DNA of 64,000 nt from Arthrobacter sp. SDTb3-6. Lineage in GTDB: Bacteria; Actinomycetota; Actinomycetes; Actinomycetales; Micrococcaceae. Under the pieces are notes generated by a model. It searched no databases, was not told the origin of the DNA, and was given only the letters and a program-made list of their open reading frames with translations. The stretch is from assembly GCF_013376095.1 (NCBI RefSeq), contig NZ_JAAMFN010000011.1:1-64000 (forward strand), given 5' to 3'. A program made the position numbers and the translations under genes. Every line of letters begins with the position of its first letter. Within the stretch, counting starts at the first letter, position 1. This document shows positions 42,562 through 51,715 of this stretch, one piece after another.

Positions 42562-43569
42562 TTAGACCACTCGAGCGCTGCAGGCGGTGCCGTCTGAAGT
42601 CATTTTTGCGGTGGGGATGACCCATGCGAAGGCCGCCGCGTTGGATCGGGCACCCTGTGCCGCCTTGGATCGGTTGGGTTCACCTAATTCCGCGAGGAGC
42701 TTCTCGGACAAAACCACCAATCCGGCGAACCTCTCTGTGGTCAGCCAGCCGGGGCGGGTCGCAAACAGAATGTCCTCACTCGACGTGTTTCCGCTGGCTC
42801 CAGGGGCGAAGGGGCACCCGCCAAGGCCTCCCAGCGCGCCGTCGACCATATCGGCACCGGCCTGGATGGCGGCAAGGGTGTTGGCGACGCCGAGCCCCCA
42901 GGTGTCGTGCCCGTGATAGACGATCCGGCGAGCCGGTGATTCCTCGCGGATGCGGGTGATCAACCCGGCAACTTGGGCGGGGATGGCCTGGCCTAGAGTG
43001 TCGCACAAGACGATGTCAGCCGTTCCCTCGGCACGGGCATCGTTAGCGATGGAGAGGACGCGTTCCTCGGGGACCATGCCTTCGAAGGGACACGTAAACG
43101 AGGTCGCGATGCACAGCTGGATCGTCCCGTTGACGGCCTTGGCATATTTCACCGCTTCGGGCAGCGCAGCAAGGCTTTCATCCGTGGTGCGGCCGATATT
43201 CGCTTTGTTGTGCGAGTCTGATGCCGAGAGGCAGTACTGAAAATTCCGGGCACCGGCCGCCGCAGCCTTGGCAACGTGCCCGGGGGTGGCCACCCAGATC
43301 CAGCACTTTTCCAGTTCCCCGGGGGTGAGCGCCTGAACCACCTCCAGAGTATTGGCCATGGGCGGGACAAGATCTGGTCGGGCCATGGAGCCCAATTCAA
43401 TGTCTGTCACGCCCAGGTGCAGAAGCTCCCGAACTGTCTCCAGCTTCTGTTCCGTCGAGAGCAGCTTTCCCGTGAGCTGCAGCCCGTCGCGCAGGGTGAC
43501 GTCTCTAAGAATTGTCTGGCCACGATCCGCAGCTGGGGCGAAATCGTGCCGGGCTGGTCGATGGTTCAT
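42562..43569 (-). CDS. Hydroxymethylglutaryl-CoA lyase-like protein (DRE-TIM metallolyase)
   Basis: A 335-residue DRE-TIM lyase with VTLRDGLQLTGKLL at the N-terminal strand, YHGHDTWGLGVANTLAAIQAG for the metal histidines, and the family signature DGALGGLGGCPFAPGASGN with the catalytic Cys. The length and motifs fit HMG-CoA lyases, which cleave a 3-hydroxy-3-methylglutaryl-type CoA ester into acetyl-CoA and a keto acid. The CoA-transferase gene overlaps its start by four bases. Transferase plus lyase without a hydratase suggests that the imported acid already carries a tertiary hydroxyl group. This is inference. Confidence 0.87.
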   Translation of the reverse strand: MNHRPARHDFAPAADRGQTILRDVTLRDGLQLTGKLLSTEQKLETVRELLHLGVTDIELGSMARPDLVPPMANTLEVVQALTPGELEKCWIWVATPGHVAKAAAAGARNFQYCLSASDSHNKANIGRTTDESLAALPEAVKYAKAVNGTIQLCIATSFTCPFEGMVPEERVLSIANDARAEGTADIVLCDTLGQAIPAQVAGLITRIREESPARRIVYHGHDTWGLGVANTLAAIQAGADMVDGALGGLGGCPFAPGASGNTSSEDILFATRPGWLTTERFAGLVVLSEKLLAELGEPNRSKAAQGARSNAAAFAWVIPTAKMTSDGTACSARVV

Positions 43570-44822
43570 GGCTGGAGTGCCTCCTCGCGGCCAGATGCCG
43601 CATTAATCTCTTCGTCGTCCATTTCAAGGAGTCCGGAGAGAATTTCTACCGTGTTTTCGCCCAGATCGGGGCCCAGGCTGCGGATGGGCAGCGATTGGCC
43701 GCCGATGACCGGAACAATTCCGGGGAACCCGACACCGGTCAGTATCTCCTCGCCGGTGGAAACGTCAAATTTCTGAATCATGTTCCGGGCAGCGTATTGG
43801 CTGTCCGTGCTGATATCCGCCGCCGTGAATATGGGCCCGGCAGGAACACCGGCGGCATCAAGTGCAGCCAGCGCGTCTGCGGAGTCAAGGCCGGCGGCCC
43901 ACGCACCGATGGAGTGGTCAAGTTCCTCGCGTCGGGCCCAGCGGTCGGCATTGCTCTGCAGTGTCGGGTCAGCTGCCAGATCAGGGCGCCCAATGGTGAC
44001 CATGTAACGCTGGAAGATAGAGTCCCCGTTGCCGGCCACGACGATGCTCGAGCCGTCCCTGCAGAAATAAGCGTTCGATGGGGCAATCCCTTCCATGCGG
44101 CCGCCCACGCGCTGCCTTTCCACGCCATAGGCCTGGTAGTCCGGGATAAGTGATTCCATCATGGAGAACATGGCTTCATTGAGTGCCACATCAATGATCC
44201 GCTCCTGAAGTGGTATGACGCTGCCCGCCTCACGGCGGCCGGCCTCGCGCTGATAAAGGCTCATCATCGCCCCGAAGGCGGCATACAATCCGGCGATGGA
44301 GTCGCCGATTGATACGCCCACCCGGACCGGAGGACGGTCCGAGTCACCCACCAGGTTGCGGAATCCCCCGTAGGCCTCGGCGACGGCGGCAAACCCCGGA
44401 CGCGCCGACAGCGGACCGGTCTGCCCAAAGGCAGAGATGCGGGTGATGATCAGTTCCGGGTTGGCTTCATTGAGCGCGTTCGGGCCGAGACCCCATTTCT
44501 CTAGCGTCCCCGGACGAAAATTTTCCAAAAGAATGTCCGACTTGGCGACTAACTTCAGTACCGCCTGCCTCCCCGCTTCAGTGCGAAGATCCAACACCAC
44601 AGACTTCTTATTGCGGTTGATCGTGCGGTACAACATGGACGTGTCGCCCTTGTGCAGGCGCCAGTTTCGCAGCTCATCACCAGTCCCTGGCCGCTCCACC
44701 TTGATCACCTCGGCACCGAAATCAGCGAGCATCCGACCAGCGGTGGGTGCGGCAATGTAGTTTCCCAGCTCAAGGACGCGAACACCTTCAAGCGGAGCAA
44801 CACGATTCCGTATCAAAATCAT
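43566..44822 (-). CDS. Family III (CaiB/BaiF) CoA-transferase
   Basis: A 418-residue CoA-transferase taken from ATG 44822; a longer frame to 44864 exists, and AAGAAGG immediately before 44822 also suits the TTG at 44816. Motifs: LEGVRVLELGNYIAAPTAGRMLADFGAEVIKVE, NKKSVVLDLRTEAG, LLENFRPGTLEKWGLGP and ISAFGQTGPLS. The catalytic Asp is kept in ERIIDVALNEAMF. It is the first gene of a leftward pair with the HMG-CoA-lyase-like gene and would make the CoA ester that the lyase cleaves. Confidence 0.87.
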   Translation of the reverse strand: MILIRNRVAPLEGVRVLELGNYIAAPTAGRMLADFGAEVIKVERPGTGDELRNWRLHKGDTSMLYRTINRNKKSVVLDLRTEAGRQAVLKLVAKSDILLENFRPGTLEKWGLGPNALNEANPELIITRISAFGQTGPLSARPGFAAVAEAYGGFRNLVGDSDRPPVRVGVSIGDSIAGLYAAFGAMMSLYQREAGRREAGSVIPLQERIIDVALNEAMFSMMESLIPDYQAYGVERQRVGGRMEGIAPSNAYFCRDGSSIVVAGNGDSIFQRYMVTIGRPDLAADPTLQSNADRWARREELDHSIGAWAAGLDSADALAALDAAGVPAGPIFTAADISTDSQYAARNMIQKFDVSTGEEILTGVGFPGIVPVIGGQSLPIRSLGPDLGENTVEILSGLLEMDDEEINAASGREEALQP

Positions 44823-45604
44823 CCTTCTTTCGTACCTTAGTTCTTGGTGGTGGCATTCGGGCAAAACCTCAGCCCCATGGACAGGATCACCAGGATCGAC
44901 AGATCCCGTACCTCAAAATCCGATCACCTGCCACGGCTTTGCCGCACAGTGATGGCAGGAGCCAGGACGTGTTGTTTGGGGCGGGAACCCGAATACCGCC
45001 TCAACACCAACCTCCAAGGGCAGGACGCTGGGCTCCACTCCGATATGCGTGAGGACGGGAGACAGGCGTCTTGCTGCGGCAATTTTCGAGAGCGCGATTA
45101 GCCCTAACGCAGCGGTGACCGCGGAAGCTAAAGCGGTAGAGGCGGCGACGACTGACATATCGAGGATCCCATCGGTTGACTTCTACGGTGAAGGACGGAA
45201 TGCGGGTGGTGCAATGAACTATCCAGAACTCATAATATGAGATGAAACCCATATTGTAAATGGGTCCACGAAACCGGCTCAGGGGTGGCCGCCTCACTGG
45301 CTTCACACGCAACCGCTCGCACCGCTTGGGACAACCGTCCAAGCCCCCTCCCCCGTCGCCTGTTTTTCCGAAAGTCAGGTACAGCCTTGGCGGACGGCCG
45401 CAACCATGCCGAAGTCGCCCATCCGAAGGACCAACCCTCAAGTCTTGACTTTTGGCCGCGATGGTCCGCAAAATAGTGTAGAGAAAATCACAATATGAGT
45501 TTCAGCTCATAAAGTGGATCCCGGACACGTCCGCCCTGCGCCGACACGACCCAGTCCTCGAAGCCGTGAATGGGAGTGTCCCCGACCCTCGACCAAGGAA
45601 TCTA
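44823..45604. other. Long divergent promoter region, no gene seen
   Basis: About 780 bases separate the leftward CoA-transferase gene and the rightward permease gene. Open frames inside it match nothing I know. The right half is AT-richer and holds the dyads listed separately. Confidence 0.5.
45229..45511. promoter_or_regulatory. Paired dyad operators CTCATA / TATGAG
   Basis: CTCATAATATGAG (45229-45241) is a perfect inverted repeat. The same half-sites recur in the opposite order, TATGAG and CTCATA, at 45494-45499 and 45506-45511. CCCATATTGTAAATGGG (45248-45264) adds a third dyad next to the first. They lie between divergent CoA-transferase and permease genes and probably bind one dimeric regulator. 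No regulator gene is present in this cluster. Confidence 0.6.
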
Positions 45605-46975
45605 ATGACTGCCTCCAAACCCACGGAACTTACCTCGCGAAATGGCCTACCCGCCCAAATGGATCGGCTACCCATCGGCCGCCTGCACCGGAAAGTTGTC
45701 ATCGCCGTCGGCCTCGGACTCTTCTTTGACATGTACGAAGTTTTTCTATCCGGCTCCATGGGCGCAGCACTGAAAGATTTCTCTGTTTCAGGACTGCAGC
45801 TGAAGTTGTTGCTGGCATCAGCTTTCGTCGGAATGTTCTTTGGAGCAGCCTTCCTGGGCAGTCTGGCTGACCGGTTTGGTCGCCGGAAGGCCTTCCTGTT
45901 CAATTTGCTCTGGTATTCAGCTTGGTCCCTCATCGGAGCATTTTCACCCAATGTGTGGTTTCTCGTCATCGCACGCTTCATGGCCGGCATCGGAGTCGGA
46001 GCGGAATATCCAGTGGCCGACGCATACCTCTCAGACACCATGCCCAAAGACAAGCGCGGACGAATGGCTTCATGGGCCTATACCTGCTCCTACGTCGCCA
46101 TCCCCGTCGTCGGATTCATGGCATTGTGGCTCAATCAATCCCGACCGATGGACATTTCCGGATGGCGTTGGCTGATGGCATTCGGTGCACTCGGGGCCCT
46201 AGTCGTCCTATTTCTGCGCCGAGGGCTCCCCGAATCCCCGCGGTGGCTGCTCACGAAGGGCCGGTCGAAAGAAGCGCAAACCGCCCTCGAGGCCTTCGCC
46301 GCGGGCTCAGGAGTCGAAGTCACCCAAATCTGCGACGACCCCTCCCCCACCAACACACAGACAAAATCGAGCCTGGAAATTCTCCGCAAAGCTCCTTACA
46401 ACAAGCGTCTGGCGATGCTGGCGATCTTCCATGTATTTCAGACCTTCGGCTACTACGGATTTGGCACCCTCGCCGCCCTTGTTCTAGTTGCACGAGGGTA
46501 CAGTGTTACATCCTCGCTGCTCTTCGTTGCGCTCTCGTTCCTCGGATACCCCATCGGCTCGCTCCTTTCGACGCCTCTGATCATTCGCTTCGAGCGCAAA
46601 TACCTCCTCATGGGATCACTCATCGCCCTAGCCGCCTCCGGACTAGCATTCGCAACATCAACGGCCCCCCTAGCCATCATTGCCTTCGGATTCATCACCA
46701 CCCTGATCAGCAACATCTTCTCCAACGTCTACCACATCTACCAAGCCGAAATCTTCCCGACCGCTGTACGAGCAACGGCAGTCGGATGGACCTACTCCCT
46801 ATCACGTCTCTCCAGCGGCGCACTACCCTTCATTCTGCTGCCCATTCTGGATGCATTCGGAGCCCTGCCCATGTTCAGCATGGTCGGAGGGGCTCTGCTA
46901 ATCATCTGCATCACCATAGGACTACTCGGCCCCAAAACCACACGACGAAGCGTTGACGACATCAACCCAGCCTGA
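45605..46975 (+). CDS. MFS transporter, AAHS/metabolite:H+ symporter type
   Basis: A 456-residue permease from ATG 45605, with AAGGA 6 bases upstream; the frame is open to 45566 without support. Twelve hydrophobic segments, LADRFGRRKAF after helix 2, RFMAGIGVGAEYPVADAYLSD around helix 4, LPESPRWLLTKGR in the central loop and YQAEIFPTAVRATAVG near helix 11. The MFS group includes sugar-acid and aromatic-acid symporters. It is divergent from the CoA-transferase/lyase operon and shares its candidate operators, so it probably imports that pathway's acid. Confidence 0.87.
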   Translation: MTASKPTELTSRNGLPAQMDRLPIGRLHRKVVIAVGLGLFFDMYEVFLSGSMGAALKDFSVSGLQLKLLLASAFVGMFFGAAFLGSLADRFGRRKAFLFNLLWYSAWSLIGAFSPNVWFLVIARFMAGIGVGAEYPVADAYLSDTMPKDKRGRMASWAYTCSYVAIPVVGFMALWLNQSRPMDISGWRWLMAFGALGALVVLFLRRGLPESPRWLLTKGRSKEAQTALEAFAAGSGVEVTQICDDPSPTNTQTKSSLEILRKAPYNKRLAMLAIFHVFQTFGYYGFGTLAALVLVARGYSVTSSLLFVALSFLGYPIGSLLSTPLIIRFERKYLLMGSLIALAASGLAFATSTAPLAIIAFGFITTLISNIFSNVYHIYQAEIFPTAVRATAVGWTYSLSRLSSGALPFILLPILDAFGALPMFSMVGGALLIICITIGLLGPKTTRRSVDDINPA

Positions 46976-47189
46976 CCCCCACCAGTCCCAAACCCCCATG
47001 TCAATGCTCCTCGAAGCAGCCGCCCAAAAACTGGCGCATAGCCTCGGGTGGTAGCGGGGGTCTGCGTTGACGGCGCCTTGGTAGCGCGTGTGTGCCGATC
47101 CGGTAGTTGACGATGTGATCGCTTAGAACTTCGTTGACGGCATCAATCACAAATGGCCACTCTTCGAAGCATCGTGCAACAATTTCCCC

Positions 47190-47699
47190 ATGACAGCGCG
47201 ACTCTACGACCTTTCATCCTCATGGACGTTCCCCAACAGCCAGCAGGAGGTCTGGAAAGTCATCGCCGATCCGGACATGGCCTGGCCGGACTGGTGGCCG
47301 GGGTGCACCTACGCCAAGCCGCTGGAGCGATCGCCACACTCCGGCACGTCCAATGAAGACCTGCTCTTGGCAACGACAGCCACGTTGAAATTCAAGGCGT
47401 CGCTGGGCTACACGCTGTCGGTGTCGTACCACCCAACCGTTGTCGACAGCCCGCGTGAAGTCGTCTTTGACGCGGGCGGTGACTTGGAAGGCGAAGGTCG
47501 CGTGGTCCTCTCAACCATCGACAACGGCCACACCCGGATGGACATTGAATGGCGGGTGCGCCCCACCAGCCGCTGGATGACAATCCTCAGCCCCGTCGCA
47601 GCACCCGCATTCACGTATGCCCATGCCGCCCTGATGCGCCGCGGCGAGGCGGGCCTCAAAGCGTATTTGGCTAAGCGGAACGAAAACAACAGCGAGTAG
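47190..47699 (+). CDS. SRPBCC-fold (polyketide cyclase/START-like) protein
   Basis: A 169-residue protein with the helix-grip pattern of SRPBCC proteins: YDLSSSWTFPNSQQEVWKVIADPDMAWPDWWPGCTYAK near the N-terminus, alternating beta strands, and the long C-terminal helix HAALMRRGEAGLKAYLAKRN. Such proteins bind small hydrophobic ligands, and some act as cyclases or dehydratases. No neighbour defines a role. The gene stands alone behind a region of insertion debris. Confidence 0.78.
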   Translation: MTARLYDLSSSWTFPNSQQEVWKVIADPDMAWPDWWPGCTYAKPLERSPHSGTSNEDLLLATTATLKFKASLGYTLSVSYHPTVVDSPREVVFDAGGDLEGEGRVVLSTIDNGHTRMDIEWRVRPTSRWMTILSPVAAPAFTYAHAALMRRGEAGLKAYLAKRNENNSE

Positions 47700-47965
47700 A
47701 GCTGCCCAAAAACTCTGGCCAGCCGCATCGAGCAGACTTAGCATGAATTACACAGCGATGTTCGACAACCGCTGAAGGCAAGTCGATGGGTCTCACGCAT
47801 GAATCTCTGCCAGCACCACCCAGTGAAGTCCGTCGCCAAAACAAGCACTCCGGCGGCCGCCACGCAGAACTCATTGGCGCATGCCCCAAACCCGGCGCCC
47901 CACCGGCCAAGCGCTCTTATGATCAAGATGGCGGCCGGGCGCGGCGTCGAACCAAAGGCCCTGCG

Positions 47966-48442
47966 GTGAGTAGCTGGAAGATCCGCCACGAGGCCCGGAA
48001 AGCCAATCGCGGGCTGGACCTTGGACCCAACCCAAGCCTGCACGCCCTCCAGTCCTGGATCGAAGCAAAATGTGGCCGTCCCATCATCGTCATGGAACTC
48101 GCCACCCTGCGCGGAGACGACCTCTGCGGATGGTGGGTTCTCTACGAAGGAATCAACGTCGTCGTCCATGCCCTTGTCCGCTCAACATGGCACCTGCAGC
48201 AAATCATCCTCCACGAATTCGCTCACCTGATTCTGGGCCACCAGTTCACCGCGACATCCCTTGAACTGATGCACCTGCCCGGCTTCCCGGAACCGCCGCT
48301 CATGACGCTGGGCCGCAGCAGCTATGTCGACGACGCCGAAGCCACCGCAGAATACCTGGCAGACCTCCTGACAGCCCGCATCGCACGCCACACGCCGGAT
48401 GCCACCGGCGACCCTGCCGGCTTCGACCAGGTCTTTGGCTAA
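47966..48442 (+). CDS. ImmA/IrrE-like metallopeptidase
   Basis: A 158-residue protein from GTG 47966, behind AAAGG; an in-frame ATG at 47786 would add 60 basic, low-complexity residues and is less likely. The zinc motif HEFAHLILGHQ (HEXXH) is clear, and SSWKIRHEARKANRGLDLG resembles the N-terminal region of ImmA/IrrE-type peptidases of actinobacteria. Many of these cleave repressors and are encoded beside DNA-binding proteins. Here the partner is a membrane protein whose ATG overlaps its stop, a pairing common in actinobacterial genomes. Confidence 0.8.
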   Translation: MSSWKIRHEARKANRGLDLGPNPSLHALQSWIEAKCGRPIIVMELATLRGDDLCGWWVLYEGINVVVHALVRSTWHLQQIILHEFAHLILGHQFTATSLELMHLPGFPEPPLMTLGRSSYVDDAEATAEYLADLLTARIARHTPDATGDPAGFDQVFG

Positions 48443-49410
48443 TGGAGTACGTGCCGGCCGCGATGCTGTGGCTGCTCACCCTCGTCCGGATCCCCACCGC
48501 CCGGGACAAGGAACGCGCCTCCGTCCTGCGCGCCACGTTCTTCGCCGCCCTCGCCTGCACCCTGTTCATCCCCGCCGTCTACAACTCGGCAGATCCGCTC
48601 CTCGGCGGCCGCAACCACATCGGCCTGGTCCTGGTCATCGCCATCATGGCCAGTTTCTGGCAATTCCACACCGCCACGGTGCTGGCCGCCGTAAGTAACC
48701 AAGGACGACGGCGGCGCCACCTCGTGCGCGGCCGTGTGGCCATCGCCGTGGCCGGCACATGCGTCGTCGCCGGCTTCTCCGCCAGCCACGTGGACGTAAC
48801 TAACCAGAACCTGCCGCTGGCCTACGGCAACCAACCAGGCATGCAGTTGTTCCTGTGGATGGGCTCGGCGTTCATCATCTGGGTCTGCGCCGACGCGGCG
48901 CTGACGTGCCTGCGGTTCCTCCCCCGGATGAAGAGCGGAACGTTCAAGTCGGGATTCGGCTGCTTCGGCGCCGGCTGCGCCTTCATGGCCCTGGCGCTGG
49001 GAAACCGGCTGACACTCGGCATGCTCGAGGAATCCCCCGGTCATAGCAGCCCCTTGCTCGGTGCGCTGAACTGGTCGTTCACCATCTTTGAAACGCTGGC
49101 CGTGCTTCTCGTCAGCATCGGACTGATGCTGCCGCGTTTCCGCGAATCGCCGGAACTCCTGCGGCGCAATCTCCGCTCACGCTGGCTCTTGGTTCTGCTG
49201 ACACCGGTGTGGCGTCACAGCAGCACGGAGCGAAAATACCTGCTCCGCAACCGCTGGACACCCCTTCTCGACCCGGTCACGGGCCACACAACGGCGCATC
49301 TGCACCGCCGTGTAATCGAGATCCGCGACTGCCAGCTGCGCGGCATGACGCTCCTGCCCCGCGACCGCGTCCTCGTCAACCGAGCCGAACAGCTCCTCCA
49401 AGGGCACTGA
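48442..49410 (+). CDS. Polytopic membrane protein, MAB_1171c-like
   Basis: A 322-residue protein with about seven hydrophobic segments in the first 240 residues (for example ATFFAALACTLFIPAVY, HIGLVLVIAIMASFW, RVAIAVAGTCVVAGFSA, MQLFLWMGSAFIIWVCADAAL) and a cytoplasmic C-terminal tail rich in Arg and Leu. The length and the pairing with an HEXXH peptidase gene recall the MAB_1171c family of actinobacteria. Its function is unknown; a peptidase-linked sensor or regulator of gene expression is plausible. It starts at the last base of the peptidase stop. Confidence 0.68.
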   Translation: MEYVPAAMLWLLTLVRIPTARDKERASVLRATFFAALACTLFIPAVYNSADPLLGGRNHIGLVLVIAIMASFWQFHTATVLAAVSNQGRRRRHLVRGRVAIAVAGTCVVAGFSASHVDVTNQNLPLAYGNQPGMQLFLWMGSAFIIWVCADAALTCLRFLPRMKSGTFKSGFGCFGAGCAFMALALGNRLTLGMLEESPGHSSPLLGALNWSFTIFETLAVLLVSIGLMLPRFRESPELLRRNLRSRWLLVLLTPVWRHSSTERKYLLRNRWTPLLDPVTGHTTAHLHRRVIEIRDCQLRGMTLLPRDRVLVNRAEQLLQGH

Positions 49411-49508
49411 AGCAGCATCAGCAGACCTTGGTCATGTAGTTAGCGCGCCTCCCCACCATGAACATGTGTTGCCGGCATCAGCCAGCCGCACCGCCATGTG
49501 GAGGCATC

Positions 49509-50567
49509 ATGGAAAAGCTCAGCATCAAAACCCCTGACGACTTCATCGCCCTAATGGGCCATAGCCTGGGCTTTTGGCCGCAGGAAAGCCTGGTCTGCGT
49601 TATCTTGGACCGGCGCCGCATCGGATCCACCCTCAGGGTCGACCTCCCGTCGCCAGGCGCTGACACTGCCCATTTCGTCGAGCAGATCCTGCGCTACGTC
49701 GCCACTGACAGGGAGGCAACCGCCGTCGTGTTCGGCATCTTTACCCACGCATCCGTGAACCCTGGGGACATTCGTCCGCACGAGGACGTCATGGAAGAGC
49801 TGACGGGCAGGCTAAGCCAACAAGGCGTCATCGTCCGTGACGGTTGGCTCGTTGGGGAAACGACGTTCACCAACTACCTGCGCATGGGCGACGACGCCGC
49901 ACCCAGCCATCCGCTGGAGCGGATCCTCTCCAGCGAACTCAACGCCGAACTCGTCTTCCGCGGATCCAGCATTGAACCATCCCCCGGATTCCACATCCCT
50001 GTCATGGCCCGCCCGGCCCTCAGCACCGAAGTCATGCGGCACTGCTTCCGAATCGAGGCGATGACCCCGAGGGCTGCCACTGAACGGGCTAGGACACTCT
50101 GGAACAAAATGCTCGACGGCGGTGGCGAGCCTACCGACGACGAAGCCGCGGAGCTCATCGCGAACCTCAAGTTCATTAGCGTCCGGGACCGACTCCTCGC
50201 CGACATCCCCGGCATCGAGGACAGCATGCGCGACCTACTCCTGGGCCAGACCAAGCAAAGCCCCCATTGGAAGCGCGTCGACCGCGCCTCCGAAGTGCTG
50301 CTGCAGCTCTACATGCGCACCGACGGCGCCGACGCCGCACCCGTGCTGACGAGCCTGGGCGTCATCCAATGGTGGGAAGGCCACGGAAGCAAAGCCCACC
50401 AATGCTTCCAACGCGCCCTTGAAGCGGACCCCGATTACCGACTCGCTCAGCTCACTGACCACCTCGTCCGCGACGGCATCCTCTCCGACTGGGCCACCGA
50501 CAAACAAACCGCCTACCAGCCGCCACACACCCGCGGACCCGAAATCGGTGGCATGGGGATGGCGTAG
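49509..50567 (+). CDS. DUF4192-domain protein
   Basis: A 352-residue protein from ATG 49509 (MEKLSIKTPDDFIALMGHSLGFWPQESLVCVILD), the usual start of DUF4192 proteins; the open frame to 49458 is an unlikely extension. The N-terminal half has the DUF4192 pattern (RVDLP, EQILRYVATDREATAVVFGIF, GWLVGETTFTNYL), and the C-terminal part is helical, with LTSLGVIQWWEGHGSKAHQCFQRALEADPDYRLA reading like a TPR unit. DUF4192 is common in actinobacterial plasmids and chromosomes and has no known function. Confidence 0.8.
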   Translation: MEKLSIKTPDDFIALMGHSLGFWPQESLVCVILDRRRIGSTLRVDLPSPGADTAHFVEQILRYVATDREATAVVFGIFTHASVNPGDIRPHEDVMEELTGRLSQQGVIVRDGWLVGETTFTNYLRMGDDAAPSHPLERILSSELNAELVFRGSSIEPSPGFHIPVMARPALSTEVMRHCFRIEAMTPRAATERARTLWNKMLDGGGEPTDDEAAELIANLKFISVRDRLLADIPGIEDSMRDLLLGQTKQSPHWKRVDRASEVLLQLYMRTDGADAAPVLTSLGVIQWWEGHGSKAHQCFQRALEADPDYRLAQLTDHLVRDGILSDWATDKQTAYQPPHTRGPEIGGMGMA

Positions 50568-51088
50568 AGCCCGAGAGTCAGCATCAGAGCCTTCAATGGC
50601 AATCAGGAACTCGACATGGTCATCCTTTTGCTCCAAGAGTTGATGAATCAGGCCCGATTCCAGGCGCTTTCCGCTGCTGCGGACAGTCACGTCGCGCACT
50701 GTCGTGCGAGGATGCTATCCGAGATAGCGTGAGCCAGGCTCGCAACAGGGCAGCCAGGTGGTTCCCCGAAGCCTCCAATGACCTCAGTTTGCTGGAAGGT
50801 TTACCTTTCGCTGCGGGCGCTGAGCAACCGCACACCGTCGAGCAGCAGCCGGCGCATGGCGTCGAATCCCTGCCGGTATGACACTATGACTCCGTCTGCT
50901 CGATCGCGCCGGTTTCAATGGTCTCCAGCATGCCGATGATCCTCATAGTCCAAAGATTGAAGTGTCTCGCCAACGTTCGTTACCGAACGCCCCGACTTCT
51001 CAATTCGAGGCGTTCCAACCGATGCAGCCCAGCAAGCCAAAGCTCGCTTCTCTTTAGACTTCTTGCGGTGCAGCTACGCCTCGGGCTC
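50568..51088. other. Intergenic region, possible short remnant
   Basis: A minus-strand frame from 50699 begins RDVTVRSSGKRLESGLIHQL and continues with EFLIAIEGSDADSRAL, which reads like protein, but then runs antisense into the DUF4192 gene. It may be a remnant. Nothing else here is recognisable. Confidence 0.35.
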
Positions 51089-51715
51089 TCATCCCCGCAG
51101 GGTTGCGGCCTGTTTCGCCAGTTCGGTGAGCCGCGGCCAGTCTTGGCTGTCTATTGCGTCTCGGGGTGTGAGCCAGCTCCCGCCGACGCAGGAGACGTTG
51201 GGTAGTTTGAGGTAGTCGGGTGCTGTTCGGAGGCTGATGCCCCCGGTTGGGCAGAATTGCACGTGGAGCATTGGCGCCGCGATCGCGGCCAGGTAGTCGG
51301 GGCCTCCCGCGGGTCCGGCCGGGAAGAATTTCATGGTTTCCAGTCCCTGGTCCATGACTGCCATGGCTTCCCCAACGGTTGCGACGCCGGGCAGGATCGG
51401 GACGTCCAGGGTGAGCATGTGGTTGAGCAGGGCAGGAGTGGTGCCGGGGCTGACCAGGAACTGTGCTCCGGCTGCCAGGGCTGCGTCTGCCTGGGCGGGG
51501 GTGAGGATAGTGCCGGCACCAATCAGGATGTCGGGCACCTCGCGGGCGATGAGCTCGAGAGAGGTGAGGGCGCTGCCCGTGCGCAGGGTGAGTTCAATGA
51601 TGCGGACCCCGCCGTCAGCTAGGGCCCGAGCGATGGAGACTGCGTGTTGAGGATCATCGATGGTTACCACCGGGATGACGGGGGAAATCTGCAGAATATT
51701 GGTGATGTCAGCCAT
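51089..51715 (-). CDS. eda: 2-dehydro-3-deoxy-phosphogluconate (KDPG) aldolase
   Basis: A 208-residue class I aldolase splitting KDPG to pyruvate and glyceraldehyde 3-phosphate. The Schiff-base Lys is K129 in GLETMKFFPAG; the phosphate and substrate sites are SPVIPVVTI, IIELTLRTG (E41, R45), GAGTILTPAQAD and FCPTGGISL. It is the last gene of the leftward hexuronate operon; its ATG overlaps the end of the uxuB-like gene. Together with the manD-, kdgK- and uxuB-like genes it completes the classic pathway. Confidence 0.9.
   Translation of the reverse strand: MADITNILQISPVIPVVTIDDPQHAVSIARALADGGVRIIELTLRTGSALTSLELIAREVPDILIGAGTILTPAQADAALAAGAQFLVSPGTTPALLNHMLTLDVPILPGVATVGEAMAVMDQGLETMKFFPAGPAGGPDYLAAIAAPMLHVQFCPTGGISLRTAPDYLKLPNVSCVGGSWLTPRDAIDSQDWPRLTELAKQAATLRG

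Noticed and set aside
45001-45471. 156-codon minus-strand frame in the divergent promoter region
   Set aside because: No recognisable motif, no ribosome site, and it spans the operator dyads; treated as non-coding.
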